Assembly (NCBI GenBank): GCA_910585595.1 | Contig: CAJUET010000002.1 | Coordinates: 62,001-126,000, forward strand | From: an uncultured Christensenella sp. | GTDB taxonomy: Bacteria; Bacillota; Clostridia; Christensenellales; Borkfalkiaceae | Direction: 5' to 3' | DNA: 64,000 nucleotides | Shown here: piece by piece, positions 54,170 through 62,380 of the stretch | Layout of the letters: each line of letters begins with the position of its first letter | Numbering within the stretch: the stretch's first letter is position 1 | Translations under genes and position numbers: made by a program | The notes under the pieces: model-generated | Told to the model about the DNA's origin: nothing | Seen by the model: the letters and a program-made list of their open reading frames with translations, nothing else | Database searches by the model: none

Positions 54170-56242
54170 CTATTTCAATTTCGCACGCATTCGCATGGAA
54201 TTGAGAACCGCTAACAGCATAACGCCCGTATCCCCCAAAACCGCCGCCCACAGCGGTACAAACCCCAACACGGATAAAACCATCAATGCAACTTTTACTG
54301 CGATCGAAAATACGATATTCTGCGTTACGATTCTGCGCGTCTTTTTTGCGCCCCTGACTGCTTTGGGAAGCGCGGAAAGCTTATCTCCTGCAAGTACGAA
54401 ATCGCTCGCCTCTATCGCGGCGTCGCTTCCGAGCGCGCCCATTGCCGCCGAAACGTCGCTTGCCGTCATGACGGGCGTATCGTTGATTCCGTCGCCCACG
54501 TAGAGGAGTTTCCCCTTTTTAGAAAGCTTCTCCGCCTCTTCCGCCTTTTGTGCAGGCAAGAGGTCGGAAGCAATCGTATCGACGGGGAGTCCCTTTAAGT
54601 TCTCTTCCGCGCGCGCTCTCGTGTCGCCCGTAAAGACCGCAATTTCCTGAATGCCCGCTTTTTTGAGCTCTGAAAGCGCGTCCTTTGCATCCTCTCTCAC
54701 ACAGTCGTCGATTTCAATACAGCCCACAAACTTTCCCTCCTCCGCAACGTACACGACGAGGCGGGAGGTTTCGGCTCTTGTAAACTCGATCCCCTCTTCC
54801 TGCATGAAACGACCGCTCCCCACAAGCACGCTCTTGCCGTCTATAACGGCTTTGAGCCCTCTTCCTTCAACCTCTTCGCAACTGCTCGCAAGCGCCGCTT
54901 CAACGTCCTTGAACGCCTGTGCAAGCGGGTGGGAAGAACATTTCTCCGCCGCGGCGGCAAGCGCAAGCGCGCGTTCGTCGCCGTTGACTTTTACAACCGT
55001 GAATTTTCCTTCCGTAAGCGTTCCCGTCTTATCGAATGCAGCGCACTTTATGCCCGCAAGAATATCGAGATATACCGCGCCCTTCGTCAATATTCCGTGC
55101 CGCGCAAGCGTTCCCACGCCCGAAAAATAGGTGAGCGGAACGGAGATGATAAGTGCGCACGGGCAAGAAATGACGAGGATATTCAACGCTGCCATGATCC
55201 ACTTAGAAAAGTTATAACCGTCAATCAGGGGCGGCACGACCGCCACGAGGATCGCAAGAAGCACAACGACTGGCGTATAAATTCTTGCGAACTTCGTAAT
55301 AAACTTTTCGGGCTTCGCCTTTTTGGAGGAAGAGTTCTCTACAAGCTCCAAAATCTTTGCCGCCGCACTCTCTCGTTCGGGGCGCAACACTTCCGCCGTA
55401 ACCGCCGACCCTGCGTTTACGCAGCCCGATAAGAGCTCGTCGCCCCTGTGCTTTTCCTGTAAATACGCCTCGCCCGTCATGGACTTCGCGTCAATTTCGG
55501 CGCCGTCGGATAAGAGCATGCAGTCTGCGGGAATTTTATCCCCCTTCCTTAAAAGAATGATATCGCCCTCTTTCAGATCTTCGGGAAGCACCTCTTCCTC
55601 TTTTCCGTCTTTCAGAAGGATCGCGCCGTCGCTTTTGAGCGAAGCAAGCTTTTTGATCGCTCCGCGCGACGAGCCCACCGCAATCGACTGCAACAGCTCG
55701 CCGATTCCGTAGAGGATCATAACGATCGCTCCTTCCATACTTTCTTTAAGCGCAAACGCACCCGCCGCCGCAACCGTCATTAAAAGATTTTCGTCCAATA
55801 AAATTCCCAAATGAAACCCGCCTTTGAAAATTTTAGGGACATTCGTAATCACCGTCCACACGACCTGCCAGCCCGCCGCCGCGAACGAAGCGAGATACAG
55901 CCCGAAACTCACCCACCCGTTGACACTTTCGAAAAAGGAAACGACTAATGCGGGAATAAAAAACGCGATCGCAATGACAAGGCTGACGATTTCTTTGATA
56001 TGCCGCTCTTTCTTTTCAGGCGCGCCCGCCTCGACGATCTCCACTTCTTCAAAATGCGATATGACTTCCCGCGCCCGTTTCTCGATCTCTTCCGCCCCTT
56101 CATCTCTCAGAATAATACTGACGCGCTGGGTCACAAAATCTACCTGCGCTTCCTCCACGCCCTCGATCCCTTCGAGTTCGTCCGATAATTCCATAGCACA
56201 CGCCGCACAGTCTAAGTTGCGGATCAGAATGACTTTTTTCAT
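54170..56242 (-). CDS. Heavy-metal P1B-type ATPase (CadA/ZntA-like exporter)
   Basis: This 690-residue efflux pump has an N-terminal HMA domain (DCAAC at 11-15), the transmembrane CPC motif in SCPCALIISVPL, the phosphorylation site DKTGTLTEG, SSHPLAQA, and the hinge GDGINDTPVM. CPC with the flanking sequence and the ArsR-type regulator point to Cd/Zn/Pb rather than Cu. The ATG overlaps the regulator stop by 4 bases, so it is the second gene of a metal-responsive operon. The metal itself is inferred. Confidence 0.92.
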   Translation of the reverse strand: MKKVILIRNLDCAACAMELSDELEGIEGVEEAQVDFVTQRVSIILRDEGAEEIEKRAREVISHFEEVEIVEAGAPEKKERHIKEIVSLVIAIAFFIPALVVSFFESVNGWVSFGLYLASFAAAGWQVVWTVITNVPKIFKGGFHLGILLDENLLMTVAAAGAFALKESMEGAIVMILYGIGELLQSIAVGSSRGAIKKLASLKSDGAILLKDGKEEEVLPEDLKEGDIILLRKGDKIPADCMLLSDGAEIDAKSMTGEAYLQEKHRGDELLSGCVNAGSAVTAEVLRPERESAAAKILELVENSSSKKAKPEKFITKFARIYTPVVVLLAILVAVVPPLIDGYNFSKWIMAALNILVISCPCALIISVPLTYFSGVGTLARHGILTKGAVYLDILAGIKCAAFDKTGTLTEGKFTVVKVNGDERALALAAAAEKCSSHPLAQAFKDVEAALASSCEEVEGRGLKAVIDGKSVLVGSGRFMQEEGIEFTRAETSRLVVYVAEEGKFVGCIEIDDCVREDAKDALSELKKAGIQEIAVFTGDTRARAEENLKGLPVDTIASDLLPAQKAEEAEKLSKKGKLLYVGDGINDTPVMTASDVSAAMGALGSDAAIEASDFVLAGDKLSALPKAVRGAKKTRRIVTQNIVFSIAVKVALMVLSVLGFVPLWAAVLGDTGVMLLAVLNSMRMRAKLK

Positions 56243-56598
56243 AAACTATCCCCTTCTTTACACCCAATATGCACGAGCGCAAGTTCCAACACCGCGAGAA
56301 TATGCGCGTCTGCGAGAGAATATAAAATATTCTGTCCGTCGCGCCGCGCTTTTATAATGCGATTGTCGCGCAAAATACGGAGCTGGTGCGACACGGCGCT
56401 TTGATTACCGCCCACCGCTTCGACAATGTGATATACACACATCTCCCCTTCGCGGAGCGCAAGCAAAATTTTTAATCTGCTCGGCTCGCTGATCGCCTTG
56501 AACTCCGACGAAAGACTTTCGACGTTTTCATTCGTCGGCATATTTTCCTTAGCGCGCTTTGCGGCGAGCGCGTGCGCTTCCTCGTGATCGCATTCCAT
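56239..56598 (-). CDS. ArsR/SmtB-family metal-sensing repressor (CadC-like)
   Basis: This 119-residue winged-helix repressor has its recognition helix in NQSAVSHQLRILRDNRI. A CVYHI segment with C54 resembles the alpha-3 Cys site of CadC. The alpha-5 helix carries D97, H99, H110 and C113 in the SmtB-like spacing D-x-H-x10-H-x2, with Cys where SmtB has Glu. The His/Cys-rich N-terminus (MECDHEEAH) may also bind metal. It represses itself and the P-type ATPase through the operator at 56619-56642 until metal binds. Confidence 0.92.
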   Translation of the reverse strand: MECDHEEAHALAAKRAKENMPTNENVESLSSEFKAISEPSRLKILLALREGEMCVYHIVEAVGGNQSAVSHQLRILRDNRIIKARRDGQNILYSLADAHILAVLELALVHIGCKEGDSL

Positions 56599-56618
56599 AA
56601 CGTTACCTCTTTATATTA

Positions 56619-56642
56619 TTATATGAATAACTGTTCATATAT
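56619..56642. promoter_or_regulatory. ArsR/SmtB operator
   Basis: The near-perfect inverted repeat ATATGAATAACTGTTCATAT (56621-56640) matches the 12-2-12 type operator of SmtB/CadC/ZiaR regulators. It overlaps the -10 box and covers +1 (near 56632) of the regulator-ATPase promoter. Confidence 0.88.
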
Positions 56643-56667
56643 TAGCACAGAAAAAAACGCCTGTCAA
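56639..56667 (-). promoter_or_regulatory. promoter of the cadC-cadA-like operon
   Basis: TTGACA (56667-56662), a 17-base spacer, TAATAT (56644-56639) on the minus strand. The -35 box forms the loop of the upstream terminator hairpin at 56653-56675. Confidence 0.85.
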
Positions 56668-56675
56668 GCGTTTTT
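56653..56675 (-). terminator. Terminator after the RluA-family gene
   Basis: On the minus strand AAAAACGC, loop TTGACAG, GCGTTTTT and further T residues, just after the stop at 56687. The loop is the -35 box of the next operon. Confidence 0.7.
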
Positions 56676-56686
56676 CCAAAAAAATA

Positions 56687-57496
56687 TTAAATTTTTATTT
56701 CGCGTTCCGAACGGAATGCCTTTCCGTTCAAATAAGAAAGTGCACCCGTAAGCTCCAAACGCAGCTCCTTTGCAATAAGGCGCTGACGCGTAAGATTGTG
56801 AGTGCGGTTGAACCCGTTGTTTCCGTACTTGGTATCGCCCGCGACGGGTGCACCCAAATAGGCAAGATGGGCGCGGATTTGGTGCGTTTTACCCGTATGC
56901 AAAGTCACACGCAAAAGGCTCGTCTCCTCCCGCTCTTCCAAAACCTCGTATTCGGTAACGATCTTTTCGCCCCTGTCCTTGGAAATGCGCACCAGGGATT
57001 TTTTTTCGTCCTTTTCCAAATACGCGACTTCGACGGCGTGCTTTTCGGGCATACGCCCCACGACGAGCGCCGAATAGATCTTCTGTATGCGACGGTTGCG
57101 GAACGCAGAGAGAAGCGCATCTTCCGCCTCCTTCGTTTTGGCAAAGATCATCACGCCCGCCGTATTGCGGTCAAGGCGGTGAATGAAATATGCCTCGCCC
57201 CTCTCGGAGAGTTCAGAAAAGACAGCCTCCGAATTGACCCCGTCCGCCTTATCGACGACAACCACGTTACCGTCCTCATAGAGCACGGAAAACGCCTCCT
57301 TCGCCTCCTCTTTGGCGGTGAGAAGGTAATCGACTCGGTCGCCCGCCATGAGCGGACAGTCGCTTAAAACGCGTTTGCCGTTCACTTTAATCCTGCCCTC
57401 TTTTAAAAGAATGCGGAAGCGGAACGAAGCTTGCGCCGAAACGTTATCGGTGAACGTTTTTAAGGTTACGTTTTCTTTTGCTTCGTAAGTTTTCAA
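56687..57496 (-). CDS. RluA-family pseudouridine synthase with S4 domain
   Basis: This 269-residue enzyme has an N-terminal S4 RNA-binding segment (about 15-60; RFRILLKEGRIKVNGKRVLSDCPL) and the catalytic domain. The catalytic Asp is in HRLDRNTAGVMIFAK, followed by HTGKTHQIRAHLAYLGAPVAGDTKYG. It is a RluC/D-type modifier of 23S rRNA, with the exact site unknown. The best start is a TTG at 57496 (MKTYEAKENVTLK), inside the 3' end of feoB with an overlap of 53 bases. No nearby ATG keeps the S4 domain intact, so the start is uncertain. Confidence 0.85.
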   Translation of the reverse strand: MKTYEAKENVTLKTFTDNVSAQASFRFRILLKEGRIKVNGKRVLSDCPLMAGDRVDYLLTAKEEAKEAFSVLYEDGNVVVVDKADGVNSEAVFSELSERGEAYFIHRLDRNTAGVMIFAKTKEAEDALLSAFRNRRIQKIYSALVVGRMPEKHAVEVAYLEKDEKKSLVRISKDRGEKIVTEYEVLEEREETSLLRVTLHTGKTHQIRAHLAYLGAPVAGDTKYGNNGFNRTHNLTRQRLIAKELRLELTGALSYLNGKAFRSEREIKI

Positions 57497-59240
57497 AAGT
57501 CTTTTTCCCCAAAATCAAGATTGCAAAGGGAACGGGCAAAATAAAGATACAAGCCGTTCCGAACGAGAGCGCAAAATAAGTTACGTAAGAAAGGAGCAAT
57601 GCGCTTCCTGTCTGCAAGGCGGCGTAGAGGAGCGCTCTTCTCTTTCCCACCTCTTTCGCACTTGCCGCGATCGCAGATATGCAGGGCGAAGTCGCAAGCA
57701 TGAACACGGCGAATGCGAACGCGCTTCTTGCGCCGTAAGGGAACGCGCCGCCGAAAAACATATAGAGAGATCCCGCAACGTTTTCCTTTGCAATCAGCCC
57801 CGATAGCGCGGCGTAAGCTACGCGCCAATCGTTCATGCCTATGGGCGCAAACAGATATTTGAACGCCCCGCACAGCGACGAAAGCATACTCCCCTCTGCT
57901 CCGCAGAATCTGAACGAAAAATCGAAAGAAGATAAAAACCACGAGAGCAGGAAGAATGCCAATATGACAGTCGCCACCTTTATTATAAACTGTTTTACCT
58001 GAAAGAGCAAGGATTTTACAACGAATGCGGGGCGCGGAATTTGCAAAGGCGCAAGTTCAAGCAAAAACGGCTCGCGCTTCTTTTCCTTTAAAAAAAGCGC
58101 GGCGACGAACGAAAGCCCCACGCCGAGCGCATACAGCAGAACGACCGCGATAAAAGGGTTTTTAAAAAATGATACGGACAGCGCGAGATAGACGGGAAGT
58201 TTGGCGCTGCACGAAATATACGGAAGACAGAGAACGACCCTTCTTTGCATTTTTCTATCGTCGAGACCGCGCGTTGTGGCGATTGCAGCCGCAGTGCATC
58301 CAAAGCCCATTAAGAGCGAAAATACGGCTCTGCCGTTCAGACCCACTTTCGAAAAAGCGCCGTCCGTAAGCGCCGCAAGGCGCGACATGAGTCCGCTCTC
58401 CTCCAAAAGAATCAAAAACAGATACAACAGCGCGATCTGCGGAAGAAACCCTAAAACTCCCCCCACGCTCGACAATATTCCGTCTTTTACAAAAGAACGC
58501 AGAACGGACGAATTGATCCGATCGGCAAAGGAAGCGAGCGTTTGGGTAAAAAGCGATTCAAGCCCGCTTTTTAAAAAGTCGCCCAATAGATTCGGATAGA
58601 ACGTAATAAAAAAAGCGGAAAGTAGCAGAACGAGAAAAAAGGGAAAACAAAACCAACCGTTCGTGAGCAACTTATCCGCGCGGGAAAGTCCCGCCTTTTC
58701 GGGACGGAATACGGAAGGTTCTATGACGTTTTCGCCTCCGTGAAACGCTTTCTGCGGCAAAAATAGAAATTCGTCCATTGCTCTTAAAAGCGTTTTTTTA
58801 TGATATTTTTCCGCGGAAATAACGGGAATGTTCAAACGATTCGCAAGTTCTTTCATATCAACAAAACCGCCCCCACGCAGAAAACGTTTTTCCTTGGTCA
58901 GTACGAGCATTGCTCTGCGCCCCTCGGCAAGCCGATTGAAGAGCGGAAGCGACCTGTCGAGAGAAGCGCACTCCGAAACGAATACAAGAGGCGCATTTTC
59001 CTCTTCCTTTATGTATGATACGGCGAGTTTTTCTTCCAGACTCAGCGCATCCTCGGCATAAATACCCGGAAGGTCGCACACCGTAACCTTGCCGCTCTTC
59101 AATGAAATTTTCTTTTCGAGCACACCTACCGTAACGCCGTGCCAATTTCCCACCTTTGCGTGCCCGCCCGTCAGCTTATTGAAAAACGTGCTCTTGCCCG
59201 CGTTGGGGTTTCCTACAAGCAATAATTTTACTTCCTGCAT
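57444..59240 (-). CDS. feoB: FeoB-type ferrous iron transporter, short and with degenerate G4 motif
   Basis: At 598 residues it is shorter than most FeoB proteins (about 650-770). The N-terminal GTPase has G1 GNPNAGKS (9-16), the FeoB-type GNWHGVTV, G3 DLPG and a G5-like ISAEK. The expected G4 (NxxD) position reads LTKEKRFLRGGG, so guanine specificity may be lost or altered. The membrane domain keeps Gate motifs with the conserved cysteines (LLMGFGCTAAAIATTRGL and PYISCSAKLPVYLAL). It is encoded after feoA with an overlap of about 13 bases. It imports Fe(II), needed by the Fe-S and hydrogenase proteins. Confidence 0.88.
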   Translation of the reverse strand: MQEVKLLLVGNPNAGKSTFFNKLTGGHAKVGNWHGVTVGVLEKKISLKSGKVTVCDLPGIYAEDALSLEEKLAVSYIKEEENAPLVFVSECASLDRSLPLFNRLAEGRRAMLVLTKEKRFLRGGGFVDMKELANRLNIPVISAEKYHKKTLLRAMDEFLFLPQKAFHGGENVIEPSVFRPEKAGLSRADKLLTNGWFCFPFFLVLLLSAFFITFYPNLLGDFLKSGLESLFTQTLASFADRINSSVLRSFVKDGILSSVGGVLGFLPQIALLYLFLILLEESGLMSRLAALTDGAFSKVGLNGRAVFSLLMGFGCTAAAIATTRGLDDRKMQRRVVLCLPYISCSAKLPVYLALSVSFFKNPFIAVVLLYALGVGLSFVAALFLKEKKREPFLLELAPLQIPRPAFVVKSLLFQVKQFIIKVATVILAFFLLSWFLSSFDFSFRFCGAEGSMLSSLCGAFKYLFAPIGMNDWRVAYAALSGLIAKENVAGSLYMFFGGAFPYGARSAFAFAVFMLATSPCISAIAASAKEVGKRRALLYAALQTGSALLLSYVTYFALSFGTACIFILPVPFAILILGKKTFENLRSKRKRNLKNVHR

Positions 59241-59452
59241 ATCTTTATCCCTTCGGCTACCTCTCTGCCGATCGCCAATTTTGCGCTTCGCGCCTGAATG
59301 AGATAAGTTTTTTTAAAAAAGGAAACTTTGAGAAGAACAAGCGGCGCACCCGCCGTAACGTTCAGATAGCGCAGTCTTTCGCGCACCCCGTCCGAAAGAA
59401 CGACCTCCTTAATAACCGCCTCTTCCCCTGCCTTCATATCGCAAACGTTCAT
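59228..59452 (-). CDS. feoA: FeoA-type protein
   Basis: This 74-residue SH3-like protein (MNVCDMKAGEEAVIKEV…GREVAEGIKICRK) fits FeoA size and pattern and supports FeoB in ferrous uptake. The ATG at 59452 is chosen by family length. It has no ribosome-binding site: the bases before it (TTTTTTATATT) are the T-run of a terminator-like hairpin, which is odd. It overlaps feoB slightly. Confidence 0.8.
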   Translation of the reverse strand: MNVCDMKAGEEAVIKEVVLSDGVRERLRYLNVTAGAPLVLLKVSFFKKTYLIQARSAKLAIGREVAEGIKICRK

Positions 59453-59461
59453 AATATAAAA

Positions 59462-59498
59462 AATGCGGACGGGGCGTTTTTTATGCCCTGTCCGCATT
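59462..59498 (-). terminator. Hairpin between the DUF378 gene and feoA
   Basis: AATGCGGACAGGGC pairs with GCCCCGTCCGCATT (one mismatch on the minus strand) and is followed by TTTTTTATATT directly at the feoA ATG. It is either the terminator of the DUF378 gene or a conditional terminator (attenuator) controlling feoAB. Confidence 0.7.
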
Positions 59499-59506
59499 CG
59501 CGTTTT

Positions 59507-59752
59507 TTATGCATTGTTAGTTTCACGCACCGTTCTGTTCCCTCTCAACTTCAAAGCTCCGTTTGTGAGGATCGGAGAAATAATGAGCCAAATCGCGGCA
59601 AGCAAGATCAACGAATATACGATGATTGCACCCACACTGCGCGGTCCCATAAAGATTGCGGAAACAAGATTGAAATCGAAAATTCCGTAAAGCCCCCAGT
59701 TTACCGCGCCGAGAAGAACAAGAATATAAGAAATAAGATTTGCTATAACCAT
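59507..59752 (-). CDS. DUF378 (YuzA-like) small membrane protein
   Basis: This 81-residue protein has two membrane helices. The first carries the family pattern NLISYILVLLGAVNWGLYGIF, and the second IIVYSLILLAAIWLIISP. A basic C-terminus, KLRGNRTVRETNNA, follows. The function is unknown in the family. ATG 59752 has GGAGGCAGAG upstream. It sits between the large surface protein and feoA, with terminators on both sides. Confidence 0.85.
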   Translation of the reverse strand: MVIANLISYILVLLGAVNWGLYGIFDFNLVSAIFMGPRSVGAIIVYSLILLAAIWLIISPILTNGALKLRGNRTVRETNNA

Positions 59753-59800
59753 ATCTCTGCCTCCAAATACGAGTATCTGCAATCGGAGGTGTATTATGCA

Positions 59801-59834
59801 AAAAACCCGCCTTCCAGACGAAAGACGGGTTTTT
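59801..59834 (-). terminator. Terminator of the 812-residue surface protein gene
   Basis: AAAAACCCG and CGGGTTTTT enclose an imperfect inner stem (CTTTC with GGAAG). It lies just after the stop at 59837 and is followed by T residues on the minus strand. Confidence 0.8.
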
Positions 59835-59836
59835 GA

Positions 59837-62275
59837 TTATTTCTTATCGGTCTTTTTCTTTTTACCTTTAAGCTTTTCAAGGTCGACTTCTTCAACCTTC
59901 TTATCGGAGGGTTTCACAAGGAAGAGCACCACAACGATAATAGCAAGCACGCCCGAAATCGCAAACAGTACGACGGAAACTACGTTTTCCTCCAACCACT
60001 GCGACTGGCTGGGAATGGTATCGATCGGGTTTCTGACCTCGACTACCTGAATGCCTTCCGCGGTTTTTCCGGGGAGCACGCTGTCTTCGACGTTCAGCGT
60101 AAGGATGTAGAACCCTGCTTCCTGCGGAACAAAGGAGAGCGCGGAATCGGGATCCCAATAATAATCGTTATCCGTTCTGTTCCACTTTGCCTCGTCGTCC
60201 TCATCGACGTCCTTATCAAACGTACTGATTTCGCGGAGAATCTTTTTGTCGTTATCAGGCTGCTTCTCGTCAAACGCCTTAAACAAGTCAATATATTTCT
60301 TTGAATTCTTCACGAAGTCGGAATAAGAACTCGGTATTTCGCCGTTATAACCGTTTGACGCAGTTGCATTCGCGCTGTTATAACGATAGAGCTTGTACTC
60401 CGTTTGATAACCCGTAAGCGCAACAACATCAAAACTGCCGAATTTATAGGTATCGTTTCTGTAACCGAGACTCTGTTCTTCGGTATCCTCGATCGTAGGT
60501 CCTTTGTAGTCGATCGTGAAACTGAATTCGGGGATTCCTTCGATGTCCCAAATATTACTGCCCGTAACGTTCACGAGATTGCCGTCCAAATAATACTGCA
60601 TCGCGTTGTTCGAAGAGTCCTGCGCAAGCACGCGGAATTTATAAACCCCTTTTTCGGTAACTTCGATCTTCAACGCATTGTAGTTAAGGGAAGTCTGCGA
60701 CGATGCGGAAGCGCCTTCGCTCTGGCTCGGCTTGAAGTAATAAATACTGAACTTCAGATTTCTGTAACCCGCATAATCGCTCTTAATGAGATTGCGCAGG
60801 GAAGGAAGATAAATGTACGCGCCCGTACCCGCGCTCGTCTTTTCCGCCGCTATGTCAAGATCCTTTTGGTAATCTCCGACTGCCTTATCAAACGCCGCTT
60901 TATCCGCTTCTTCGACAATATTGCTGTCGTCTTTTGCTTTAAGGTATTCATAATAGGGACCTTCTTTTTGGCGGTCAACCTTAATGAAATTAAGCGTAGC
61001 TGTCGTGCTTTCGACTTTCTTTTCTTCCTCGCCCTGTTCAGTATAGGCAGTTCCCTCTACCGGTTCCGTTGCATTCTTGTGCGCATACCAACTTAAATAG
61101 ACGTAGGTATCGTTCTCCTTGTTGTCGTCGTGCAACTTAAAGCGAATGGAGACCAATTCCTGCCTTGCGGCGTTCTCCTGCGAAGGCAATAAATAAGTGG
61201 AAGTCGTAAGCGATTTGTAGTTGTATTTTTCGTATTCCGCGTATTCCTTTTTCGTATCGTCGTCCGCGTCGGAAGGCGTCTTGATTTCCTTATCGTTAGG
61301 CAAATAATTCGTTTTCTCTTCGCCATCGACTTTGGTTTTGAGCATATAGTATTCGCGCGTTACGGTAACGCTGTCGTCGCACACGTCGATCGCCTTGTAG
61401 GAAAGGGAGAACTTCTGCCCGAGCTTAAACGCATAAACCTCTTCGTTGAGTACAAGCACCGCAGGCGCCGTATCTTCCACCCGGTCATTCTTGTTGAGGT
61501 TCATCCCTTGGTTGTTGAGCGACTTCATGAGAAGAGTCTGCTTTGTATCCTTATCCGTTTCCTCTTCCGTCTCATTCTCTTTGGGGAAGGTCGCCGTAAA
61601 GGTGATGGGCGTATTGGGCGTAGAGGAAGAGGATGAACGGTATTCCAAATAGTAACCGCCGATATTCTCGAACCTGCCCGCCTCGCTGTCATTTACAAGC
61701 ACGTTAAACTCGCCGCTCTGGCAGCCGTCTTCATTGAATTTAATCGTAACGTCGCCCGTTTTATCAACAGAAACTTTCGATTCCTGTTCGTTTACGGCAA
61801 CGTCGAGATTTGTACCGTCTACATTCTTCGTAAATACGATCGAATTCGTTGTCTTTCCGTCTTTGGAAATATTCTCTTCCGCACTCTCAAAATCAATCGT
61901 AAATTTTTCAAACTTGATGTCGCCGAAAGCAAACTGCATCGAAAAATACTGTACGCTCGATTCCGTTGCGGCATTTTCTTCTTTATTCTTCTCGTACCAC
62001 TTCAATGCGAGATCACGGCGATAATAAACCTTGCCGCCGTTATTTCCGTCGGACAAATCGGCATTGGAAAAAGTAAACTGCACGTACTGCGTATCTGCCC
62101 CTTCGATCTCACTTTTCCCCACTTCGCCGTTCGTGCCCGCAAAAAAGATACCCGAAGGCAAATAGTCGCTTGCAAAAGCCGATATCTTCGGCAAGCCGAA
62201 TCCAAGCCCCAAAATCAAAAAGAGCGCCGCAAACAGCGATATAATTGTGATATAACGTTTTTTAACCTTACTCAT
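59837..62275 (-). CDS. Large exported, membrane-anchored protein of unknown function
   Basis: This 812-residue protein is not recognised. It has a signal or anchor segment at residues 7-33 (YITIISLFAALFLILGLGF). About 720 extracellular residues follow, rich in Asp, Glu, Lys, Tyr and Ser/Thr, with beta-sandwich-like stretches. One example is GVYKFRVLAQDSSNNAMQYY around 555-575; another is AGFYILTLNVEDSVLPGKT near 725. It ends with a C-terminal membrane helix (VVSVVLFAISGVLAIIVVVLFLV) and a Lys-rich cytoplasmic tail (KGKKKKTDKK). It has no LPXTG, no lipobox and no catalytic motif. It resembles an Ig-like surface protein held by its own C-terminal helix. A clear promoter and a terminator make it a single-gene unit. 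GGAG precedes the ATG. Confidence 0.75.
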   Translation of the reverse strand: MSKVKKRYITIISLFAALFLILGLGFGLPKISAFASDYLPSGIFFAGTNGEVGKSEIEGADTQYVQFTFSNADLSDGNNGGKVYYRRDLALKWYEKNKEENAATESSVQYFSMQFAFGDIKFEKFTIDFESAEENISKDGKTTNSIVFTKNVDGTNLDVAVNEQESKVSVDKTGDVTIKFNEDGCQSGEFNVLVNDSEAGRFENIGGYYLEYRSSSSSTPNTPITFTATFPKENETEEETDKDTKQTLLMKSLNNQGMNLNKNDRVEDTAPAVLVLNEEVYAFKLGQKFSLSYKAIDVCDDSVTVTREYYMLKTKVDGEEKTNYLPNDKEIKTPSDADDDTKKEYAEYEKYNYKSLTTSTYLLPSQENAARQELVSIRFKLHDDNKENDTYVYLSWYAHKNATEPVEGTAYTEQGEEEKKVESTTATLNFIKVDRQKEGPYYEYLKAKDDSNIVEEADKAAFDKAVGDYQKDLDIAAEKTSAGTGAYIYLPSLRNLIKSDYAGYRNLKFSIYYFKPSQSEGASASSQTSLNYNALKIEVTEKGVYKFRVLAQDSSNNAMQYYLDGNLVNVTGSNIWDIEGIPEFSFTIDYKGPTIEDTEEQSLGYRNDTYKFGSFDVVALTGYQTEYKLYRYNSANATASNGYNGEIPSSYSDFVKNSKKYIDLFKAFDEKQPDNDKKILREISTFDKDVDEDDEAKWNRTDNDYYWDPDSALSFVPQEAGFYILTLNVEDSVLPGKTAEGIQVVEVRNPIDTIPSQSQWLEENVVSVVLFAISGVLAIIVVVLFLVKPSDKKVEEVDLEKLKGKKKKTDKK

Positions 62276-62315
62276 GAATAACTCCGCATGGACATATAGT
62301 CCGAGTATCTTATAT

Positions 62316-62344
62316 ATTTTACACGAAATTTATCTGCCCGTCAA
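62316..62344 (-). promoter_or_regulatory. promoter of the 812-residue surface protein gene
   Basis: TTGACG (62344-62339), a 17-base spacer, TAAAAT (62321-62316) on the minus strand; +1 near 62309. The leader contains a small GGAC/GTCC palindrome (62289-62301) before GGAG. Confidence 0.8.
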
Positions 62345-62380
62345 GCGGTATTCGGCACTTGTCCGAAAAAAACGAAAATT

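Noticed and set aside
57444..57496. A frameshift or assembly error at the 53-base feoB/pseudouridine synthase overlap
   Set aside because: Both reading frames stay open with normal family endings (basic FeoB tail, S4 domain start). A genuine overlap with a TTG start is simpler, though the start remains uncertain.
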